This document shows, piece after piece, positions 27,587 through 36,831 of a DNA stretch of 64,000 bases. The stretch is taken from the NCBI GenBank assembly GCA_041394885.1, contig JAWKHI010000001.1:444547-508546 (forward strand). Reading direction: 5' to 3'. Each line of letters starts with the position of its first letter. The stretch's first letter is position 1. The translations under genes and the position numbers were made by a program. Origin of the DNA: DSOI01 sp041394885 (GTDB lineage: Bacteria > Acidobacteriota > Terriglobia > Bryobacterales > Bryobacteraceae). The notes under the pieces were generated by a model, which had not been told where the DNA came from, did not search any database, and worked only from the letters and a program-made list of their open reading frames with translations.

Positions 27587-27970
27587 GTGGGTGAAATACA
27601 GACGGATGGGGATCGGCTCAGCGTCACCTTCGCGGCGCTGGCAGACCCGACTCGACGGGCCATACTGGCCCGGCTGAGTCTGGGCGAGTGCTCGGTGGGG
27701 GAACTGGCCGAGCCATTCTCGATCACGCCGCCAGCGGTGTCGAAGCACTTGCGTGTGCTCGAACGCGCGGGCTTGATCACACAGCGGCGGGAGGCGCAGT
27801 GGCGCCGGTGCCGCATCGAGGCGGCGCCGCTCGAAGACGTGGCGGCCTGGGCGGAGCACTACCGCGGTCTTTGGGAGGCAAGACTGGACCGGTTGGACGT
27901 TTATCTGAGCGAGGTTCAAAAAAAGAAGAAGGAGGCCAAGGGGCATGATCGGAAGCGGAAGCGCAAATAG
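27587..27970 (+). CDS. ArsR-family transcriptional regulator
   Basis: 127 residues, GTG start. Winged-helix DNA-binding domain with FAALADPTRRAILARL, VGELAEPFSITPPAVSKHL (recognition helix) and VLERAGLITQRREAQWRR. No metal-binding Cys pair is present, so it belongs to the branch usually paired with AHSA1/SRPBCC genes rather than to metal sensors. It overlaps the next gene by 26 bases. The C-terminus is Lys-rich. Confidence 0.9.
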   Translation: MGEIQTDGDRLSVTFAALADPTRRAILARLSLGECSVGELAEPFSITPPAVSKHLRVLERAGLITQRREAQWRRCRIEAAPLEDVAAWAEHYRGLWEARLDRLDVYLSEVQKKKKEAKGHDRKRKRK

Positions 27971-28439
27971 CGGAAGTTTCGCGGTGACGACGCCGTCGGA
28001 GGTCGAGATCCAGTTGACGCGATTGTTCGACGCGCCGTGTGAGTTGGTGTTCGAGGCGATGACGAAGCCAGAACACGTGCAACAGTGGTGGGGCCGGTTG
28101 GGCGAGGGTTACTCGGTTCCGGTGTGCGAGATCGACTTGCGAGTAGGCGGGCGATGGCGGTTTGTGAATCGGCACCCGAAGGGAGAGGCGGCGTTCCATG
28201 GCGAGTATCTGGAGATCGTGCCCGGAAGACGGTTGGTTTTCACCGAGATTTTCGAGAGTTTTCCGGATGCGGTGACGGTGGTGACGAGTGAGTATCGGGA
28301 AGAGGGCAGCAAGACACGGCTGACGGCGACAGTGCGGTATCCGTCGGTAGAGGTGCGGGACATGGTGCTGGGATCGGGAATGTCGCGGGGGGCCGCGATC
28401 AGCTATGACCGTTTGGAAGATCTGGTTGGCTCGTGGTGA
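27945..28439 (+). CDS. SRPBCC/AHSA1 domain protein
   Basis: 164 residues of the START/SRPBCC fold with the AHSA1 pattern: FDAPCELVFEAMTKPEHVQQWW, DLRVGGRWRFV, FHGEYLEIVPGRRLVFTE. The family binds hydrophobic ligands or acts with chaperones; the specific ligand is unknown. Such genes are commonly fused or coupled to ArsR regulators, as here. Confidence 0.88.
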   Translation: MIGSGSANSGSFAVTTPSEVEIQLTRLFDAPCELVFEAMTKPEHVQQWWGRLGEGYSVPVCEIDLRVGGRWRFVNRHPKGEAAFHGEYLEIVPGRRLVFTEIFESFPDAVTVVTSEYREEGSKTRLTATVRYPSVEVRDMVLGSGMSRGAAISYDRLEDLVGSW

Positions 28440-28474
28440 CCGACGCTGTGACACGGTGGGGCACGGCCCCACTG

Positions 28475-29893
28475 TTACCTGGGCCAGGGGTAGTCGTTCT
28501 TGCCGGCTCCGGGGTCTACGTAGCCTTTCGGGAGGGTGCGCTGCCAGGCGAGGAGGCGGGCGGTCATGTCGCGGGCGACCTCAGGACGGGCGGCGGCGAG
28601 GTTGTTCATCTCGGATGGATCGTTGGGGATGTCGTAGAGCTCGGTCCGCGAGCCATCAGGGTTGGTGAGTAGTTTCAGGCGGCCTTCGCGCATGGCGAGC
28701 ATCGGGCTTCGGTCAAGGACGTGACCGTAGACGGGATACCGATTTTCCCAGAACAGGGGACGGGCGCGCGGGACGGGTTGGCCTCGCAAGGCGGCAGTGA
28801 GGTCCTGACCGTCGAGGGTGGCGGTGGGCTTGGCTCCGGCGATGTGCGCGAAGGTCGGCAGGAGGTCGACGCCGCCGATGACGGATTCATTGTCGACGCG
28901 ACCGGCGGGCGTGGCGCCGGGCCAGCGAACGATGAAGGGAGTGCGGATGCCACCTTCGTAGAGACTACGCTTGAGGCCGCGGAAGGGTCCGGCCGAGCCT
29001 GCCCCGCCGTAGTGAGAGGTGAAGGGGATGAGCCCGGACTCGGGGCCGTTGTCGCTCGAGAAGACGACGATGGTTTCCTGCTCGAGTCGGAGACGGGAGA
29101 GGGAGTCCAGCATTCTTCCGATTTGTTTGTCGAGGTTTGTGAGTACGCCGTAGTAGACCTGCATCGCACCCTTTTGATTGCCCCACTTGGGCGAGAGTTC
29201 GGCGTAGGGCGCCATCATCTCTTCCGTGGGGTGGAGGGGCGAATGCGGATCGTACATCCAGGCGTTGATGTAAAAGGGCCGCTCACGGTTCTGTTCGGCG
29301 AATTCGATGACGCGATCGGCGATGGTTTCCGACGAGCGGACGCGGCCCTGCGGGCCGGCGAGGCAAGCGTCGTAGCGATCGATGCCGTATTGCTCGGGTT
29401 TGGGCGCACTGGGACCGCTGGAGAGGTGCCATTTTCCGAAGTGTCCAGTGGCGTAGCCGGCGTCGCGCAGCATTCCGGTCAGCGTTGGGGTGGCGGGGTC
29501 GAGGGAGTCTTTCACGCCTCGTTTGCGGTTGAGTTCGGGAGTGCCGAGATAGTCGTGTATTCCGGTGCGGGCCGGGAACTGTCCGGTCATGATGCCGGCG
29601 CGGCTGGGGGAGCAGACGGCGGAGGCGACGTAGAACTGGGTGAAGCGGGTTCCTTCGGCGGCGAGGCGGTCCAGGTTGGGCATTTTGAGGTCGCCCCCTT
29701 GGATCCAGCCTCCATGGGCGATGCGTCCGCGGCGGCCGTAGGCGGGGAGATCGCCCCACCCCATGTCGTCGGCGAACACGAAGAGGATGTTGGGGGGACG
29801 GCGGGATTGAGCGGTGAGTGCGAGGGTGGCAGCGGCGGACAGGAAAGTGCGGCGGGTATGGAGCGCCGCGGAAGGTCCGGCAGGGGCGCTCAT
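28475..29893 (-). CDS. Secreted sulfatase
   Basis: 472 residues with a Tat-like signal (TRRTFLSAA). FADDMGWGD is the metal site and C94-S-P-S-R the sulfatase signature whose Cys is converted to formylglycine; GKWHL and SSDNGPE complete the active site. It should hydrolyse sulfate esters, probably on polysaccharides, outside the cytoplasm. The ATGA overlap with the DUF1501 gene makes it the third gene of the operon. A formylglycine-generating enzyme is not in the window. Confidence 0.92.
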   Translation of the reverse strand: MSAPAGPSAALHTRRTFLSAAATLALTAQSRRPPNILFVFADDMGWGDLPAYGRRGRIAHGGWIQGGDLKMPNLDRLAAEGTRFTQFYVASAVCSPSRAGIMTGQFPARTGIHDYLGTPELNRKRGVKDSLDPATPTLTGMLRDAGYATGHFGKWHLSSGPSAPKPEQYGIDRYDACLAGPQGRVRSSETIADRVIEFAEQNRERPFYINAWMYDPHSPLHPTEEMMAPYAELSPKWGNQKGAMQVYYGVLTNLDKQIGRMLDSLSRLRLEQETIVVFSSDNGPESGLIPFTSHYGGAGSAGPFRGLKRSLYEGGIRTPFIVRWPGATPAGRVDNESVIGGVDLLPTFAHIAGAKPTATLDGQDLTAALRGQPVPRARPLFWENRYPVYGHVLDRSPMLAMREGRLKLLTNPDGSRTELYDIPNDPSEMNNLAAARPEVARDMTARLLAWQRTLPKGYVDPGAGKNDYPWPR

Positions 29894-31308
29894 GCCATGA
29901 CTTCCCTGATGACGCGGCCTCCGATGTCGGTCAGTTTTTTGTATCGCCCGGCGTGGAGATAGGTGAGGCGATTTTGGTCGAGACCCATGAGGTCGAGGAT
30001 GGTGGCGTGGACATCGCGGACCGGGATCGGTTCTTCGGCCGCCCGGACGGAGAAGTCATCGGTATCGCCGAAGGTGGCGCCTGCTTTGACGTCACCGCCG
30101 GCCATCCAGGAAACGAGGCCGTACTGGTTGTGATCGCGACCGGGCTTGTCGGTGACCATATTGTTGTCGAAGGGAGTGCGGCCCATTTCCGAGAGCCAGA
30201 CGACGAGGGTGGAATCGAGGAGGCCGCGAGAGGCGAGATCACTGATGAGACCGGCGACGGGGCGGTCGACTTCCTTGCAGTGTTTGGGAATGCGCCCGGC
30301 GACGTCACCATGATCATCCCATCGGTCACCGCCGGCGCCGTGGAGGATCTTGACGAAGCGAACGCCGCGTTCGACCATGCGGCGGGCGAGGAGGCATTGG
30401 CGTCCGAAGGGTTCCGAGATGGGATCGTCGAGCCCGTAGAGTTTGCGTGTGGCGGCGGTTTCCTTGGAGAGGTCGACGAGTTCAGGGGCTTTGGCCTGCA
30501 TGCGGAAGGCGAGTTCGTAGGCGGCGATGCGGGCTTCGAGTTCGCCGGAATCTGAGCGAGCAGCGGCGTGGCGGGCGTTCATCCAATTGACGAGGTCGAG
30601 TTCGGCGCGTTGATTGGAATGGCGTGCGCGGAGGTCGACGATGGGAACATCGCCATTGCGGAACAGCGTGCCCTGGTATGCGGCGGGCAGAAAGCCGTTG
30701 CCCCAAACGCCGGCGCCGCCGATGGTGGCGCCGCGATGATCGCCGAGAACGATGAAACCGGGGAGGTCACGATTTTCGCTGCCGAGTCCGTAGGTGACCC
30801 AGGCGCCGGCGGAGGCGCTGCCGGGGAACTGGCTGCCGGTGAGGGTGTGATAGACGGCGGGACCGTGATTGTTGTTGTCGACTTTGACGCCGTGAATGAA
30901 GGCGAGACGATCGGCGACTTCGGAGAGCCCAGGCATGAGCGTGGTGATCCAACGTCCGGATTGGCCGCACTGGCGGAGAGGGGCGACGGGCGGGATGACG
31001 CGATTGGGAGCGGCGGAGAAGGTGGCGATCTCGCCGGTGGTTCCCTTGGGCATGGGAATTTTCTGGCCGGCGAACTTTGTGAGCATCGGCTTGTGCTCAA
31101 ACAGATCCATCTGGGAGGCGCCGCCTTCCATGAAGACGAAGATGCAGGACTTGGCTTTGCGGACGCGGTGAGGCTTCTTGGGCGCGAGTGGATCGACGGA
31201 GGCGGCGGTTGCGTCCGCGGCAAGAAGATCCGCAAGGGCGAGCGCCCCGAGCCCGAGGTAGGAGTTCTGGAGGAGGAGGCGGCGGGAGAAGAGATGTTCA
31301 GTCGACAT
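29890..31308 (-). CDS. DUF1501 protein
   Basis: 472 residues. N-terminal FSRRLLLQNSYLGLGALALADLL resembles a Tat signal (residues about 7-29). Motifs of DUF1501: FVFMEGGASQMDLFEHKP, GSASAGAWVTYGLG, GRDHNQYG and DLMGLDQNRLTYLHAGRYKKLTD at the end. The fold is related to the alkaline-phosphatase/sulfatase superfamily, but its reaction is unknown. It overlaps the preceding DUF1549/DUF1553 gene by 11 bases. Confidence 0.9.
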   Translation of the reverse strand: MSTEHLFSRRLLLQNSYLGLGALALADLLAADATAASVDPLAPKKPHRVRKAKSCIFVFMEGGASQMDLFEHKPMLTKFAGQKIPMPKGTTGEIATFSAAPNRVIPPVAPLRQCGQSGRWITTLMPGLSEVADRLAFIHGVKVDNNNHGPAVYHTLTGSQFPGSASAGAWVTYGLGSENRDLPGFIVLGDHRGATIGGAGVWGNGFLPAAYQGTLFRNGDVPIVDLRARHSNQRAELDLVNWMNARHAAARSDSGELEARIAAYELAFRMQAKAPELVDLSKETAATRKLYGLDDPISEPFGRQCLLARRMVERGVRFVKILHGAGGDRWDDHGDVAGRIPKHCKEVDRPVAGLISDLASRGLLDSTLVVWLSEMGRTPFDNNMVTDKPGRDHNQYGLVSWMAGGDVKAGATFGDTDDFSVRAAEEPIPVRDVHATILDLMGLDQNRLTYLHAGRYKKLTDIGGRVIREVMA

Positions 31309-33670
31309 AGACAAACTCGTTGGAATTCCACAAGACGCGGCAGATGGCCGCGAGGTCTCCGTCAAAAGCGGCGAACTTTTCGAGTTCGTCGGGATTCGGG
31401 TTGCGGTTGAGGGCAATCTCGAAAGCACGCTTGATTTGAGCGCGCCGGTCCGGGCCGGCTTCGCGCTGGAGGCGGGCGGCCATATGGACGGCTTCCTCAT
31501 GGACGAGATTGCCGTTGAGCATGGAGAGAGCCTGTAGCGGCGTGGTGGTGACACTGCGGCGATCGCAGCTTTCGGCGAAAGGAAGCGCGTCAAACGACGA
31601 CATCATGGGCAGTGGGAGTGAGCGGCGCTGGAAGATGTAGACGCTGCGCCGGCGGGCATCTTCGTCGCGTTCATTGGGCTCCCACATGATGCCCCCGGAG
31701 CGCCCGTAGCGGGCAAAGTCGGCGAGATCCGCGGGGAGTTCCGGGAAGATGCTAGGCCCGTACATCGCGGGATTGAGGCGGCCGCTGGAGGCGAGAATGG
31801 AATCGCGAATGGCTTCGGCCTGGAGGCGCTGGCGGTTGAAGTGAGAGAGGAGTTTGTTATCGGGATCCGCGCCGGCGGAGGCGGGGTTATCGGCGGCCTG
31901 GCGGTAGGTATTGGAGCGAAGGATGACGCGATGGAGATCCTTGACGGACCAGCCGCGATCCATGAACTCCACGGCGAGCCAATCGAGCAGCTCAGGATGC
32001 GAGGGCTTTTCACCGTTGGCGCCGAAGTCACTCGGTGTGGCGACGATGCCGCGGCCGAAGTGATGCTGCCAGACGCGATTGGCCATGACGCGGGCGGTGA
32101 GGGGATTGCTTGGGGATGCGATCCAGCGGGCGAGGGTGAGCCGCCAGCCTCTGGTGGGGAACTGGCGGTAGCGATCGGTAATGAGGTCCGCGGGTTTTTC
32201 GCCGCCAGTGAGCATGTTGGGGAAACCGGGCTCGACGGCCTCGCCAGGCTGGCGGTAGTCACCGCGATTGAGTACGCGGACGGGAGCAAGCATGGGTCCG
32301 TTAGGGGGACCGGGGACGTTGCGAACGGTGAGGGCGGTGGAGCGCCAGCGGCCGAGGCGGCGGCGATAGACTTCGAGGCGCTGGCTGAGGGCCTGGTGGC
32401 GTTGAATCTCATCCTCGTTGAACAGCGATTCCCGTTTGCCGAGTTCGGCGCGAACGTCATCGGCGTTGAGGAGATCGAAGCGGGAGAGGGGCTCCGGCTT
32501 GGAAGTGGCGTAGGCGTCGCGAAGGCGCGCGAGAAGCTGCGATTCGTAGGCAAGCAGGAGAGTCTTGTCGGCGGCGTCCAGGGTGCGATTGGCATCTTCG
32601 AGGAGGGAGGCGTAGCGATCCTTTTCCTGTTGTGAGAACAGGAGCGCGGAATCGCGGCGAAGTTCAAGGCGGAGGTCCGCGGCGTCGAGGGGCTTGCCGG
32701 CGGCCTTCGTCTTTTTCAATGGGATGAGTTTGGCAAGGAGTGTCTTTTCGAGATCTTCGAGCGCTTTCTTGTCGTCGCCGGAATCGAGCAAGCGCTGATA
32801 GTGCTTGACCTGGGAATCGGCTTTGGCGGCGAAGGCAGGATCGGCGTAGGGGACGTCGACGTTTTCCACCTGAACGGTGTTGAAGAACGATTGGAAGCGG
32901 TAGTAGTCTTTCTGCGGAATGGGGTCGTACTTGTGATCGTGGCAGCGGGCGCATCCAATGGTTAGGCCGAGGAACACGGATCCGGTGGTGGCGGTGACTT
33001 CGGCGAGGTAGTTGGCGCGGACTTCGGCGGCGACCAAGTTGGAGCGATCCCAGGGGGCGACGCGGAGAAAGCCCAACGGGACGTGCCCCTGGATGTCAGG
33101 CTGGTAGTTGTTGCGGGTTTGGGAATGCTCGTCCGCGCCGGCAAGCTGGAGGGTTACGAAACGGTCATAGGGGAGATCGGCGTTGAAGGCCTGGATGACC
33201 CAATCGCGGTATCGCCATGCGTTGCCGATGGCACCGTCGCCTTCGAGTCCGCTGGTTTCGCCGTAGCGGACGAGATCCAGCCAGTGGCGTCCCCAGCGCT
33301 CACCGTAGCGGGAGTCCGCGAGGAGGCGTTCGATGAGGCGGTCATAGGCGTCGGGGCGGCGATCGTCAAGAAATGCCTCGAGTTCGGCGGGGGTAGGTGG
33401 GAGGCCGAGGAGATCAAAATAGAGACGGCGGGCGAGGACGGCTGGGGGCGCTTCGGGAGCAGGCGCGATTCCGGCGGCTTGCAAGCGGGCCAGAATGAAG
33501 GCGTCGACGGGCGTGCGGATCCAGGAAGAGCCGGTGAGGGGAGGCGTGATCCTGGCGGGTTTCGTGTAGGCCCAAGCGGCCTTGGGGATGGCTTCGGCGG
33601 CAGAGAGGGAGACGGCGAACGGGGCCAAAGATGCCGCTACGAGAAAGCGAAGGTTGGGTGAAATCTCCAT
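31298..33670 (-). CDS. DUF1549/DUF1553 (PSD1-type) secreted protein
   Basis: 790 residues with a signal peptide. DUF1549 occupies roughly residues 45-260 (RRLYFDLLGLPPTPAELEAFLDDR, SRYGERWGRHWLDLVRY) and includes the heme-type motif GCARCHDHKYDPIP. DUF1553 fills the C-terminal part (NPLTARVMANRVWQHHFGRG, RRSVYIFQRR). The usual N-terminal cytochrome-like domain of larger relatives is absent. First gene of an operon with DUF1501 and the sulfatase; the pathway is not established. The ATG at 33670 has GAGG upstream. Confidence 0.9.
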   Translation of the reverse strand: MEISPNLRFLVAASLAPFAVSLSAAEAIPKAAWAYTKPARITPPLTGSSWIRTPVDAFILARLQAAGIAPAPEAPPAVLARRLYFDLLGLPPTPAELEAFLDDRRPDAYDRLIERLLADSRYGERWGRHWLDLVRYGETSGLEGDGAIGNAWRYRDWVIQAFNADLPYDRFVTLQLAGADEHSQTRNNYQPDIQGHVPLGFLRVAPWDRSNLVAAEVRANYLAEVTATTGSVFLGLTIGCARCHDHKYDPIPQKDYYRFQSFFNTVQVENVDVPYADPAFAAKADSQVKHYQRLLDSGDDKKALEDLEKTLLAKLIPLKKTKAAGKPLDAADLRLELRRDSALLFSQQEKDRYASLLEDANRTLDAADKTLLLAYESQLLARLRDAYATSKPEPLSRFDLLNADDVRAELGKRESLFNEDEIQRHQALSQRLEVYRRRLGRWRSTALTVRNVPGPPNGPMLAPVRVLNRGDYRQPGEAVEPGFPNMLTGGEKPADLITDRYRQFPTRGWRLTLARWIASPSNPLTARVMANRVWQHHFGRGIVATPSDFGANGEKPSHPELLDWLAVEFMDRGWSVKDLHRVILRSNTYRQAADNPASAGADPDNKLLSHFNRQRLQAEAIRDSILASSGRLNPAMYGPSIFPELPADLADFARYGRSGGIMWEPNERDEDARRRSVYIFQRRSLPLPMMSSFDALPFAESCDRRSVTTTPLQALSMLNGNLVHEEAVHMAARLQREAGPDRRAQIKRAFEIALNRNPNPDELEKFAAFDGDLAAICRVLWNSNEFVYVD

Positions 33671-33912
33671 GCGGACTTGCCTCACATTGTAATCTTTTCC
33701 ATCGTGGGGCACCATCGGTGCGCCGAGGCCATATCGGGTGGTTACTTTTTCGAGGTAGACCAGCGTTTGTTGCAACTTCCCTGGCTGGGACACGTCTCTC
33801 ATAACGCGCCCGGAATTTTGGGAAGAAACGTGTGCGCAACGGAGCGGTCCGTGAATCAGTGGGATGACCTCGAGCGCTACCGGCGCCGGATTAGCCAGTG
33901 AAGGAGAAAGAA

Positions 33913-34392
33913 TTGAACCTGACCTCAATCACCCGTATGACGATGATTCTGGCCGGCGCCGCCGGTCTGGCTCTGGCGGCGCAGGGCACCCAGCCTGAAC
34001 TCCAAGTGGAGAAGCCCGCTCCGGCCGCAGCCGCGAAGCCCGGCGATGCGGATGTGAAGCAGTTCCTGGACGCGATGAGCGCGATTGGGACGATATTCAC
34101 GGGCACGGCGGCCGCGCCGAGCGGAAATGCGGCGGTTGAAGGTGGACAGCCAGCCGAACCGGTTGCGAAGGTGGAGACCGAAGCCGAAGGAAGCGGCGAG
34201 GGATCACCGGCGGTGAAGCAGCGTTCCGCGAGGAACACGATGATCCTGATCACGGGTGGCGCGGCGGCAGGCGCGGCCATCGGGTCAGCAACGGGCAAGG
34301 GGACCAAGGGTGCGATCGTGGGGGCGGCGATCGGGGCAGCGGCCGGGCTGATCTACGATCGGGCGACCTACAAGAACCCTGGAGCGATCTGA
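33913..34392 (+). CDS. Glycine-zipper envelope protein
   Basis: 159 residues, start TTG six bases after AAGGAG (an in-frame GTG at 33898 lies upstream of that box). A signal peptide is followed by an Ala/Pro/Glu-rich low-complexity part. The C-terminus is a hydrophobic Gly-rich hairpin (ITGGAAAGAAIGSATGKG then AIVGAAIGAAAGLIYD), typical of Gly-zipper outer-membrane proteins. Function unknown. A strong terminator follows. Confidence 0.7.
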   Translation: MNLTSITRMTMILAGAAGLALAAQGTQPELQVEKPAPAAAAKPGDADVKQFLDAMSAIGTIFTGTAAAPSGNAAVEGGQPAEPVAKVETEAEGSGEGSPAVKQRSARNTMILITGGAAAGAAIGSATGKGTKGAIVGAAIGAAAGLIYDRATYKNPGAI

Positions 34393-34463
34393 ACCAGGCG
34401 GGAATTCTGAGTTTGCGCCGGATGCGTACCCCGCGGCTTGCGCCGCAAGCATCCGTCGCAGGT

Positions 34464-34501
34464 GGGGGGCGGGTAATCCCTGGGCCTGCCCCCCTTTTTT
34501 T
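34464..34501 (+). terminator. Rho-independent terminator
   Basis: A 10-bp stem with one G-T pair (34464-34473 with 34485-34494), an 11-base loop and seven T residues. It closes the glycine-zipper gene. Confidence 0.8.
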
Positions 34502-34525
34502 GCGGGCTGGTAGAGTGAAACTGAA

Positions 34526-35065
34526 ATGGCTGACGAATCGATCACTCTGGGCGGCGGATGTTTTTGGTGTTTGGAGGCGGTGTTTCAGCGGATGCAAGGC
34601 GTACGCACTGTCGTATCCGGATACATGGGCGGCGACGCGCCGAACCCCACCTACAAACAGATCTGTACGGGAACTACGGGACATGCCGAGGTAGTGCAAG
34701 TCACGTTCGATCCGGCCGTAGCGGACCTGGATGCGATTTTGGACGTGTTCTTCACTATCCACGATCCGACGACGCCGAACCGGCAGGGGAACGACGTGGG
34801 GACGCAATACCGGTCCGCAATCTTCACGCACAGCGCGGAGCAGGAGGCGGCGGCGCGGGCGGCAGTGGAGAGGCTCGAAAAGTCAGGCCAGTACCGGGAT
34901 CCAATCGTGACGGAGATCGCACCGGCGACGACGTTCTACCAGGCGGAGGACTACCATCAAGACTACTTCAACAACAACGGCAGGCAGCCGTATTGTGTGT
35001 ATGTAGTGGCGCCGAAGGTGGAGAAATTTCTGACAAAGCATGCCGAGCGGGCCAACGTGCGGTAG
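34526..35065 (+). CDS. msrA: Peptide methionine sulfoxide reductase A
   Basis: 179 residues, reducing methionine-S-sulfoxide. The active-site GCFWC motif is at residues 11-15, followed by GVRTVVSGYMGG, YKQICTGTTGHAEVV and the AEDYHQDYF element. No signal peptide, hence cytoplasmic. A resolving Cys occurs in QPYCVYV near the end. It ends 10 bases before the next gene. Confidence 0.95.
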   Translation: MADESITLGGGCFWCLEAVFQRMQGVRTVVSGYMGGDAPNPTYKQICTGTTGHAEVVQVTFDPAVADLDAILDVFFTIHDPTTPNRQGNDVGTQYRSAIFTHSAEQEAAARAAVERLEKSGQYRDPIVTEIAPATTFYQAEDYHQDYFNNNGRQPYCVYVVAPKVEKFLTKHAERANVR

Positions 35066-35075
35066 AATTTGTCCC

Positions 35076-36083
35076 ATGCGACTCCTCCTTGTTCTCCTAG
35101 CCTCGGTGCTGATTTGTCCGGCACAGACGAAAAAGATCCTCGTATCGGGCCAACCACCGGAAGTGATCGCGGATTGGCAGACCGCATCCTCCAAGGTGAG
35201 GCTGGTGCCGGTGACCAAAGAAACGGCGATGGCCGAAATCGCCGACGCGGACGCCTACGTGGGCGGAGACATCTCACCGGCGATGGTGCGGGCGGCGAAG
35301 AAGCTGCAGTGGGTGCAGGTGACCAGCGCGGGCGTGGAGCGCGTGCTGCACCTTTCGGGCGGGAATGACCTGCGTGATTCCAACGCGATTCTGACGAACA
35401 ACCAGATCGTACAGGGTCCGGAGATTGCCGATCATGCGTTGGCGATGCTGCTATACTTCACGCGCAACCTGCATGTTTACTCCGACGACAGGAAGGTGGA
35501 AAACTGGCGGCGCGAGAAGTTCCCCGGGATCGAGCTGAACACGAAGAAAGCGCTGGTGATTGGCTGCGGCGGCATCGGGAGCCAGATCGCGCTGCGGGCG
35601 TGGGCGTTTGGCATGAAGGTAACTTGCGTGGATCCGGAAGACATCCCGTTCTCGCCGTTCATTGTGAAGACGGTAAAACCGGACATGCTGGATACGGTGA
35701 TTCCGGAGGCGGACGTGGTGTTCATCTCGGCGCCTCACACGCCGAAGAGCCACAAGATGGTGGGTCCGCGGCAGTTCGAGCTGATGAAGAAGGGATCGTA
35801 TTTCATCGCGGTGAGCCGCGGCGGGATCTACGATATCGACGGGCTAGTCAAAGCGCTCGACTCGCAGCGGGTAGTGGGCGCGGGCGTGGATGTCACCGAT
35901 CCGGAGCCGCTGCCTAAGGGGCATGCTTTGTGGAAGTTCCCGAACGCGATTGTGACGCCGCACATCGCGGGGCGCAGCGATCTGGACCGGGACCGGATGC
36001 TCGGGACGGTGAAGGAGAATATCCGCCGCTTCGCGGACGGACAGCCGCTGATCAACGTGGTGGATAAGCAGAAGGGCTACTAA
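35076..36083 (+). CDS. D-2-hydroxyacid dehydrogenase with signal peptide
   Basis: 335 residues. The NAD-binding Rossmann loop is GCGGIGSQIA and the catalytic residues appear in AVSRGGIYD (Arg), DPEPLPKGHALW (Glu) and TPHIAGRSD (His), typical of the phosphoglycerate/glyoxylate reductase family. The N-terminus, MRLLLVLLASVLICPAQ, looks like a cleavable Sec signal, unexpected for an NAD enzyme. No better internal start is seen since the catalytic domain starts directly after it. Substrate unknown. Confidence 0.85.
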   Translation: MRLLLVLLASVLICPAQTKKILVSGQPPEVIADWQTASSKVRLVPVTKETAMAEIADADAYVGGDISPAMVRAAKKLQWVQVTSAGVERVLHLSGGNDLRDSNAILTNNQIVQGPEIADHALAMLLYFTRNLHVYSDDRKVENWRREKFPGIELNTKKALVIGCGGIGSQIALRAWAFGMKVTCVDPEDIPFSPFIVKTVKPDMLDTVIPEADVVFISAPHTPKSHKMVGPRQFELMKKGSYFIAVSRGGIYDIDGLVKALDSQRVVGAGVDVTDPEPLPKGHALWKFPNAIVTPHIAGRSDLDRDRMLGTVKENIRRFADGQPLINVVDKQKGY

Positions 36084-36826
36084 CCGCGACCGACGAGCGG
36101 CATGGCGGTGGCCATGATGGTGATGAAGAGGATGTTTGCATCGAGCGGGAGGCTCGCCATCTGGACCACCGCGCCGGCGACGTGACGGGCATCCATACGC
36201 GGTTCCACCATCGTGGTTCCGTTGGCTTGAGGGACACCCGCGGTCATGCGCTGCGTCATCTCCGTGGCGGCGTTGCCGATGTCGATCTGCCCGCAGGCAA
36301 TGTTATGCGAGCGGCCATCGAGAGCGATGGACTTCGTTAGTCCGGTGATGGCGTGCTTGGTGGCGGTGTAGGGAGCCGAGTGCGGCCGTGGGGCGTGCGC
36401 GGAGATGGAACCGTTATTGATGATGCGTCCGCCTTGCGGGGACTGGGCCTTCATGATGCGGATGGCGTGTTGCGCGCAGAGGAACGCTCCGGTGAGATTG
36501 ACACCTACGACACCGGCCCACTGCGCATAGGACAGGTCTTCCATGGGAATGGCGGGGGCGTTGATGCCTGCGTTGTTGAACAGGAGATCGAGCCGTCCGA
36601 ATTGGTCGTGAATTTTCGCGAAGAGCGCTTCCACGGAACCGGGATCCGCAACATCGGTGGGCACCACCAGGGTATCGACACCGATGACGCTTGCCGTTTT
36701 CTCCAGTTCTTCCAGGCGGCGTCCGGCCAGGGCCAGACGCCATCCTTTTTCCGCCAGTGCGATTGCGGTGGCGCGGCCGATTCCACTGCCGGCACCGGTG
36801 ACGAGAGCTGTTTTGAGTTGGGACAT
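36080..36826 (-). CDS. Short-chain dehydrogenase/reductase
   Basis: 248 residues of the classical SDR fold: cofactor loop TGAGSGIG (residues 10-17), NNAG, catalytic Ser in NNGSISAH and the Tyr-Lys pair in YTATKHA. It starts 5 bases after the stop of the DUF4038 glycosidase and is the last gene of that operon, so a role in converting a released sugar is plausible. Its stop overlaps that of the convergent dehydrogenase gene. Confidence 0.9.
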   Translation of the reverse strand: MSQLKTALVTGAGSGIGRATAIALAEKGWRLALAGRRLEELEKTASVIGVDTLVVPTDVADPGSVEALFAKIHDQFGRLDLLFNNAGINAPAIPMEDLSYAQWAGVVGVNLTGAFLCAQHAIRIMKAQSPQGGRIINNGSISAHAPRPHSAPYTATKHAITGLTKSIALDGRSHNIACGQIDIGNAATEMTQRMTAGVPQANGTTMVEPRMDARHVAGAVVQMASLPLDANILFITIMATAMPLVGRG

Positions 36827-36831
36827 AAACC

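Noticed and set aside
33677..33901. 74-residue plus-strand frame upstream of the glycine-zipper gene
   Set aside because: No ribosome-binding site, no motif, and it spans the divergent promoter region of the DUF1549/DUF1553 gene.
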